Below, one piece after another: positions 59,293-64,000 of a DNA stretch of 64,000 bases. Every line of letters starts with the position of its first letter. Position 1 is the stretch's first letter. Origin of the DNA: Bacteroidales bacterium UBA5429 (lineage in GTDB: Bacteria > Bacteroidota > Bacteroidia > Bacteroidales > WCHB1-69); contig DIRT01000017.1 of the NCBI GenBank assembly GCA_002427605.1, forward strand, positions 1 through 64,000. The letters are read 5' to 3'. The notes beneath the pieces were generated by a model. The model had not been told where the DNA came from and did no database searches. It saw only the letters and a list, made by a program, of their open reading frames with translations. The position numbers and the translations under genes are program-made.

Positions 59293-62109
59293 ATGAGAGT
59301 AATATTGTTAGCTTTTTTTAGCTTTGCAATTGTAACTGCTTTTTCTCAACAGAATATCAATATACCCTCAGGAACTAATACCGCTACCCACACAACTTGC
59401 ACTGCAAATTTTTATGATACAGGAGGAAGTTCCGGTAACCATGGAGTGAATCAACTTTCAGCTATCACTTTTATTCCCGCTTCTCCCGGATTATCAGTTA
59501 GGATTGAGTTTTCGATCTTTTCGGTGGGTGTAGGAGCTACTCTTCTTGTTTTTGATGGAATGGATAACAATGCACCTCAAATCGCTACTTATAATGAAAT
59601 GATCTCTCCGTTGGGGCAACCGATTGTTGCTTCCTCTCTTAATACTTCAGGTGCTCTGCATATTGTATTTGTTTCCGGAAGCCAAAATGGTGCCGGTTGG
59701 GCTGCTACTGTATCGTGTCGTGCACCCTGTCAAAGTTATAATGTACAAGTAGATCCTGTGGTAACAACCAAACCGATTGTAGAAGAACTCTATATGAATG
59801 TTTGTAAAGATAGCTGCATTACTTTTGGTGCTGAAGCAGTTTTCTTACAAAATAACATCAATTATGAACAAACACAGGAGAATACAATGTTCGTCTGGCG
59901 TTTTGGATATTCTATTGTTGATACACAAAGAGTTGTAACCAAGTGTTTTACACAGGTGAGGGGCTGGGACTATACGCTGTATGCCATTGATACAATGGGC
60001 TGTTTCCCCAATACGATGTACAAAGGAAGGATCAGGGTAGCTGATAACCCAATCAATGGAATACCCCCACTTCCAGATGCTTGTTCCGGTAATTATATGG
60101 ATGTTTATGTCGGGAGTGATCCTCTGGCTACTATTCAAACAGCCACTGTCGGCTCTACTGAAACAGGTACACTTTCTGAAGCGCATACCGTTTTTCTGCC
60201 TGATGGCAATAATACTTGTTATAACTCAGATATTCTGTTCGATATTTTTAATCCGGGACAAATGTTGACCGATCTTAATCACCTGAAAGGAGTTAGATTG
60301 AATATGGAGCATTCCTATTTGGGAGATATCTCTATTCGCTTGCAATGTCCCTCAGGACAATCTGTGATTTTAAAAGCACACAATGCAGGAAATCCTATGC
60401 CTATGGGACCTATTAGTAATCCTTGTTCTGTCGGAGGCGGTGGAATCGATCTGGGTTGTGCACCCAATCCACCTATTGGAAATCCCACATACAATACTCC
60501 GGGTATAGGATGGGAATATGAGTTTAGACCGGGTTATACTACTTGTTTTGGATCTGGTGGTCCTACCGTAGGATACCATCATGTGGATCAGATTGGTCAA
60601 ACCTGGACAGGCCCGGCACTGAGACCCAGTGTGCCTAATATGCATACTAATGTACCGACCTCTCCGGAGTATTATGGAATTTACGAATCGATAGGAAACC
60701 TTTTGAACTGCCCGTTGAATGGGAATTGGAGAATTACCATTTGTGACCATATTCCTTATGATAATGGTTATATTTTTAGTTGGTCCCTCTCTTTGGATCC
60801 CTCGATAGTACCCGGTGGATGGCAATATAATGTGGATATTGATACAGTGATCTGGGGGGGAATTCATGTAATCCCAACATCTAAAACTTCTGCTCAGATT
60901 TTATTGGGAGAGGCAGGAGATAATGTTTATGATGTGAAGATTATTGATGAATATGGGTGTGAATATGATACAAGTTTTCATGTACTAGTGATTCAATCAC
61001 CGGAACCTAATATTAATGGGGGATTGGATACAGCGAAACTATGCGAGGGACAAATTATCATTTTAAATGCCGAATATGAAGATCCCGATGCTGTTTATTG
61101 GTGGAATACGGGAGCAACAACAGATGAGATTATGGCTTTGGTTGAAGGGTGGTATTTAATTGAAATTACCGCAACAGCAGAGGGGTCCGATCTTATTTGT
61201 ACAGGAAAAGACTCCATATACGTTTCTATTAACGACCATCCTTTGCCTGATTTTTATACTGACCCTGTAGAAGGTTGTGCTCCAATGGAGATACAGTTTA
61301 CCAATGAAACTATTACAAATACTCATCAGTTCAATATGTATGAGTGGAGAATATATAATTTTGGGGGACAGGAAGTGTATCGCTCTTATCAAGTAAATCC
61401 CAAATTTTTTATTGAAAACCCCGATACCTATCATGTGCAACTGATTGTTAAAACTCCCAACGGATGCACAGATTCAATTGTGAAATGGAATTATCTGAAA
61501 ATCTACCCTCAACCTATTGCAGAGTTTTCCCATACTCCTGAAATTTCTTTGATGAGTGAAACAGGAGGTGAGGTAATCTTTACCAACTATTGCGATTCAG
61601 TTCGTTTTGCTGCTGATCCGAATACGCATTGGTATTGGAATTTTAGCGATGGTACAGTGGATTCGCTTAATTGGAATCCTACACATACTTACTCTACATG
61701 GGGAGATTATGATGTTGTTTTTTATATCACAACAGTGTATGGATGCTCCAGCTCTATAGCCCATAGGGTTGTGATAGAGCAAGATTTGGAGTTTCCTAAC
61801 GTCATAACACCGAATGGAGACGGATTGAATGACGTTTTTGCTGTCAAAAATCTTAATCCCGCGTTTGACCCTGAAGATCCGGATCGTTATCGTGAAAATG
61901 TACTGCAAATCTTTGATCGCTGGGGAAGAAAAGTGTATGAAGCATTGAATTATAATACCTACATGAAGGATGATGAGTTACTCATAGGAACTCAATGTTT
62001 TGACGCGATTGATCTTCAAGATGGACAATACTATTTTTCCTTTTATTATAAGGGAAAAATGAAGGTGGTTGAGTATAGTGGGTCTTTGCTCATTGTACGG
62101 GAAAAATAA
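59293..62109 (+). CDS. Large secreted protein with P-domain, PKD domains and T9SS type B sorting domain
   Basis: From the ATG at 59293 the protein has 938 residues. The frame is open seven codons further upstream from a TTG, which is less likely. It has a signal peptide (about 1-18, ending TAFS) and a CUB-like N-terminal domain. A proprotein-convertase P-domain lies near 315-505 (LNMEHSYLGDISIRLQCPSG and the GNWRITICDH end). Two PKD-like domains follow near 655-830. The C-terminal gliding-motility-associated (T9SS type B) domain includes FPNVITPNGDGLNDVF and LQIFDRWGRKVYEA. It is likely a cell-surface or secreted adhesin-like protein. No catalytic domain is seen. Confidence 0.88.
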   Translation: MRVILLAFFSFAIVTAFSQQNINIPSGTNTATHTTCTANFYDTGGSSGNHGVNQLSAITFIPASPGLSVRIEFSIFSVGVGATLLVFDGMDNNAPQIATYNEMISPLGQPIVASSLNTSGALHIVFVSGSQNGAGWAATVSCRAPCQSYNVQVDPVVTTKPIVEELYMNVCKDSCITFGAEAVFLQNNINYEQTQENTMFVWRFGYSIVDTQRVVTKCFTQVRGWDYTLYAIDTMGCFPNTMYKGRIRVADNPINGIPPLPDACSGNYMDVYVGSDPLATIQTATVGSTETGTLSEAHTVFLPDGNNTCYNSDILFDIFNPGQMLTDLNHLKGVRLNMEHSYLGDISIRLQCPSGQSVILKAHNAGNPMPMGPISNPCSVGGGGIDLGCAPNPPIGNPTYNTPGIGWEYEFRPGYTTCFGSGGPTVGYHHVDQIGQTWTGPALRPSVPNMHTNVPTSPEYYGIYESIGNLLNCPLNGNWRITICDHIPYDNGYIFSWSLSLDPSIVPGGWQYNVDIDTVIWGGIHVIPTSKTSAQILLGEAGDNVYDVKIIDEYGCEYDTSFHVLVIQSPEPNINGGLDTAKLCEGQIIILNAEYEDPDAVYWWNTGATTDEIMALVEGWYLIEITATAEGSDLICTGKDSIYVSINDHPLPDFYTDPVEGCAPMEIQFTNETITNTHQFNMYEWRIYNFGGQEVYRSYQVNPKFFIENPDTYHVQLIVKTPNGCTDSIVKWNYLKIYPQPIAEFSHTPEISLMSETGGEVIFTNYCDSVRFAADPNTHWYWNFSDGTVDSLNWNPTHTYSTWGDYDVVFYITTVYGCSSSIAHRVVIEQDLEFPNVITPNGDGLNDVFAVKNLNPAFDPEDPDRYRENVLQIFDRWGRKVYEALNYNTYMKDDELLIGTQCFDAIDLQDGQYYFSFYYKGKMKVVEYSGSLLIVREK

Positions 62110-62344
62110 AGATCTGTTTTTTTTATTTATACACTTCCCTATGATCTGAATTGCAGATAAATAATTATCACTTGTGAATTCTTAATAATCCTTAAGAAAT
62201 TTAATTTTATAAAAAAAAAGATATATCTTCGAACCTTAGATTTGAGACTTCTCGCTTTTATTTTAAAAACAAGATCAGAAAATTTGTTAACGAAAGTTAA
62301 GGTTTTGATTATCAAATATATTACAAACAATAAATTAATAAGTT
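62110..62344. other. Intergenic region before the last gene
   Basis: It contains no gene. TAGATTTG at 62237-62244 matches the -7 element and would leave a leader of about 95 bases. A short inverted repeat TTCTTAA/TTAAGAA lies at 62179-62198. Confidence 0.4.
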
Positions 62345-64000
62345 ATGAGTAGAAAAATCTATTTTATTTTCTCTTTGTTTATGCTCTTTTCTTTAAATCA
62401 TGTTGTGCATGGACAAAATCACGCGTTGAGTTTCTCTAGTTCCAGTACTTATGCACAGATTCCACATGAATCTTCGTTAAACATCACGACTGCAGTGACG
62501 CTGGAAGCCTGGATCTATCCTACAGCCTGGAAAGCTCAAGTGTATGAAGGATGTATTATTAACAAGGAATCTACCTCCGGTGGTTCCGGATACATGTTGC
62601 GTTGTGGTGCTAATGGAACCCTGAACTTTAACTTAGGTACTCCTAATGGATGGAAAGAGGTGAATTCAGCTCCCGGTGCATTACAGTTGAATACCTGGCA
62701 ACACGTTGCAGGCGTATTTGATGGTAATACATTGAAAATTTATATTGATGGACAGCTACAATCCAATACACTCGCTTATTCAGGAGTGATTGGTACGAAT
62801 ACAACTCCTATCGAAATAGGACGTTGTTATAGCTACACTTCTCGTTATTTTCAAGGAAAAATTGATGAAGTAAGAATCTGGAATGCAGCACTTTCAGAAA
62901 CTGATATTTCTACTTATTACAATCAATCTGTTGATGCTTCTCATCCTAGTTATGCGAATTTAGTTTGCTATTATGAAATGGATGACATCAATACTGATAC
63001 TGACGGTGATGGAAATAAAGATTTAGTTCCTACAGTTGGTGTAGCAGGTGAAATATATGGAACAGATTATACAGCAACTTGTAACCCTCTGTTTACAAGT
63101 TCAGCACCGACTGGAGATGTTCTCCTTTCTACTCATCAAATTACTTCTGATGCAACTATCGGTGGAGTGAATCAACAAATATTAAGAATAAAGGTTTCTG
63201 CTTTTGATGAGGTACAACTTTCGCAAATGGTTTTCCAAACTAATGGAACAACTTCGATCAGTGATATTTCAAATGCTAAGGTTTATTATACGGGATCTTC
63301 ATCCTCTTTTTCTTCAACAAATCAGTTTGGATCCACTATAACAACACCTCCGGGTGCTAATACTAATATGACCTTTACCGGACAACAAACAATTCCTTGC
63401 GGAACTTCATACTTATGGCTTACCTATGATATCGATGCCAATGCTACATTAGGCAATTTTGTGGATGGAGCTTTCATTAGTGCTACTATTGATGGTATAC
63501 CTTATGCTCCGGATGTGTCAGAACCAGTAGGCTCCAGAACAATTTCTGAGTCTTGTACTCATACATTGAAACTGAGTTCATATATGACAACAGGCTGGAG
63601 TGGTGGAACAGCAAAGGTTTTGGTAGATGGTAGTGAAGTGCTTACAGATGTAGGCTCTACTTTTACAAGCGGTTCCGGACCTGTGTCTGTAGAGTTTTCG
63701 GCATCAACAGGCAATCAAATTACTGTTATCAGAACCCAGGATGGTAGCTCTCCCTATTCAATGATGGTTTCAATATTGGACGTAAATGGTACGGTGATCC
63801 TACCGCAAACTAATGTAACTCCCACCGGTGTTGGTGCTGTAGCTTATTGTGGCGGAATTGTTTATACTGACCCGGCTACCGATATTACTGCATACTCTGT
63901 GCAATTAAATGGTTCTTATGAAAATTGTACTCCATGGGAAAGTGGTTTTAGATACAAGAAAACAAATGAAACAATCTGGAACTATGTTCAAGAATATAGT
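62345..64000 (+). CDS. Secreted LamG-domain protein with sialidase-N-terminal-like region, cut by the window edge
   Basis: The frame is open from the ATG at 62345 to the end of the window (552 codons), so the protein is incomplete at the C terminus. A signal peptide (about 1-22, ending VVHG) is followed by a LamG/concanavalin-like jellyroll (ALSFSSSSTYAQIP to KIDEVRIWNAAL, about residues 25-195). A segment like the BNR-repeat neuraminidase N-terminal domain then begins near 255 (GDVLLSTHQITSDATIGG), with further beta-rich modules after it. This architecture is usual in large T9SS cargo of Bacteroidetes, but the sorting domain is outside the window. Confidence 0.85.
   Translation, partial: MSRKIYFIFSLFMLFSLNHVVHGQNHALSFSSSSTYAQIPHESSLNITTAVTLEAWIYPTAWKAQVYEGCIINKESTSGGSGYMLRCGANGTLNFNLGTPNGWKEVNSAPGALQLNTWQHVAGVFDGNTLKIYIDGQLQSNTLAYSGVIGTNTTPIEIGRCYSYTSRYFQGKIDEVRIWNAALSETDISTYYNQSVDASHPSYANLVCYYEMDDINTDTDGDGNKDLVPTVGVAGEIYGTDYTATCNPLFTSSAPTGDVLLSTHQITSDATIGGVNQQILRIKVSAFDEVQLSQMVFQTNGTTSISDISNAKVYYTGSSSSFSSTNQFGSTITTPPGANTNMTFTGQQTIPCGTSYLWLTYDIDANATLGNFVDGAFISATIDGIPYAPDVSEPVGSRTISESCTHTLKLSSYMTTGWSGGTAKVLVDGSEVLTDVGSTFTSGSGPVSVEFSASTGNQITVIRTQDGSSPYSMMVSILDVNGTVILPQTNVTPTGVGAVAYCGGIVYTDPATDITAYSVQLNGSYENCTPWESGFRYKKTNETIWNYVQEYS

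Noticed and set aside
60370..60867. Open frame of 165 codons on the minus strand
   Set aside because: It is opposite to the P-domain part of the large T9SS protein. Its composition is that of an antisense shadow.

Overview
The window looks like chromosomal DNA of a Bacteroidetes bacterium, most likely an anaerobic member of the Bacteroidales line. Three things support this. First, many genes are preceded by the Bacteroidetes -7 promoter element TAnnTTTG. Second, secreted proteins carry type IX secretion (T9SS) sorting domains. Third, the gene content is typical of that group: RnfB/RnfC, the alternative GlmU-like protein, a GH57/GT4/debranching glycogen cluster, a short AMP nucleosidase, succinylase-type DapD and BatA. 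The tRNA has no encoded CCA, and a CCA-adding enzyme is present. Species cannot be named from the sequence.

Layout. 1-450 is non-coding, with tandem heptamers, one copy of a dispersed repeat and a doubtful gene remnant. 450-9013 (minus) holds lipB-lipA-DUF2520-lon-glmU-like, rpmE2 and an rnfB-rnfC pair. A BatA-like membrane protein follows on plus (9079-11124). 11125-11759 is a repeat-rich intergenic island. 11760-14971 (minus) is rocD-buk-nadK. Divergent from it, 15250-19660 (plus) encodes a five-module 1077-residue flavoprotein/iron-sulfur fusion, then hpt and adk. 19657-26612 holds a secreted GH20 hexosaminidase, a leucine-rich-repeat T9SS protein broken by an amber codon, a PepSY-like lipoprotein, a thioredoxin-fold lipid- or envelope-facing protein and coaD, followed by tsaC to 27185. 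kdsA and a TMTC-like membrane TPR protein follow on plus.

30207-35529 looks like acquired DNA. It has a visibly AT-richer 1606-residue protein joining a DEDD exonuclease, a RecQ-type SF2 helicase and a UvrD-type SF1 helicase, followed by a truncated type IIG restriction-modification remnant. 35598-45406 (minus) carries an unknown secreted protein, DUF3137-LemA, TerC, cca-holA-amn and a secreted zinc peptidase. tRNA-Pro(GGG) faces atpHAG across a shared terminator. The atp and rnf sets are both incomplete here: atpHAG lacks atpBEF and atpDC beside it, and rnfBC lacks rnfDGEA. A SpoU methyltransferase (plus) is followed by a seven-gene minus-strand run (58320 to 49504): nucleotidase, debranching enzyme, GT4, GH57, hisS, gmd, fcl. 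The window ends with dapD and two large T9SS-type surface or secreted proteins, the last cut by the window edge.

How the genes may work together. rocD, the flavoprotein fusion, buk and RnfBC fit amino-acid fermentation with reduced-carrier recycling, but the substrate of the fusion is unknown. The GH57/GT4/GDE group fits glycogen turnover, and gmd-fcl supply GDP-L-fucose. The most unusual items are the 1077-residue fusion, the exonuclease/RecQ/UvrD fusion beside a dead restriction gene, the family of intergenic repeats, and the amber-split LRR gene.
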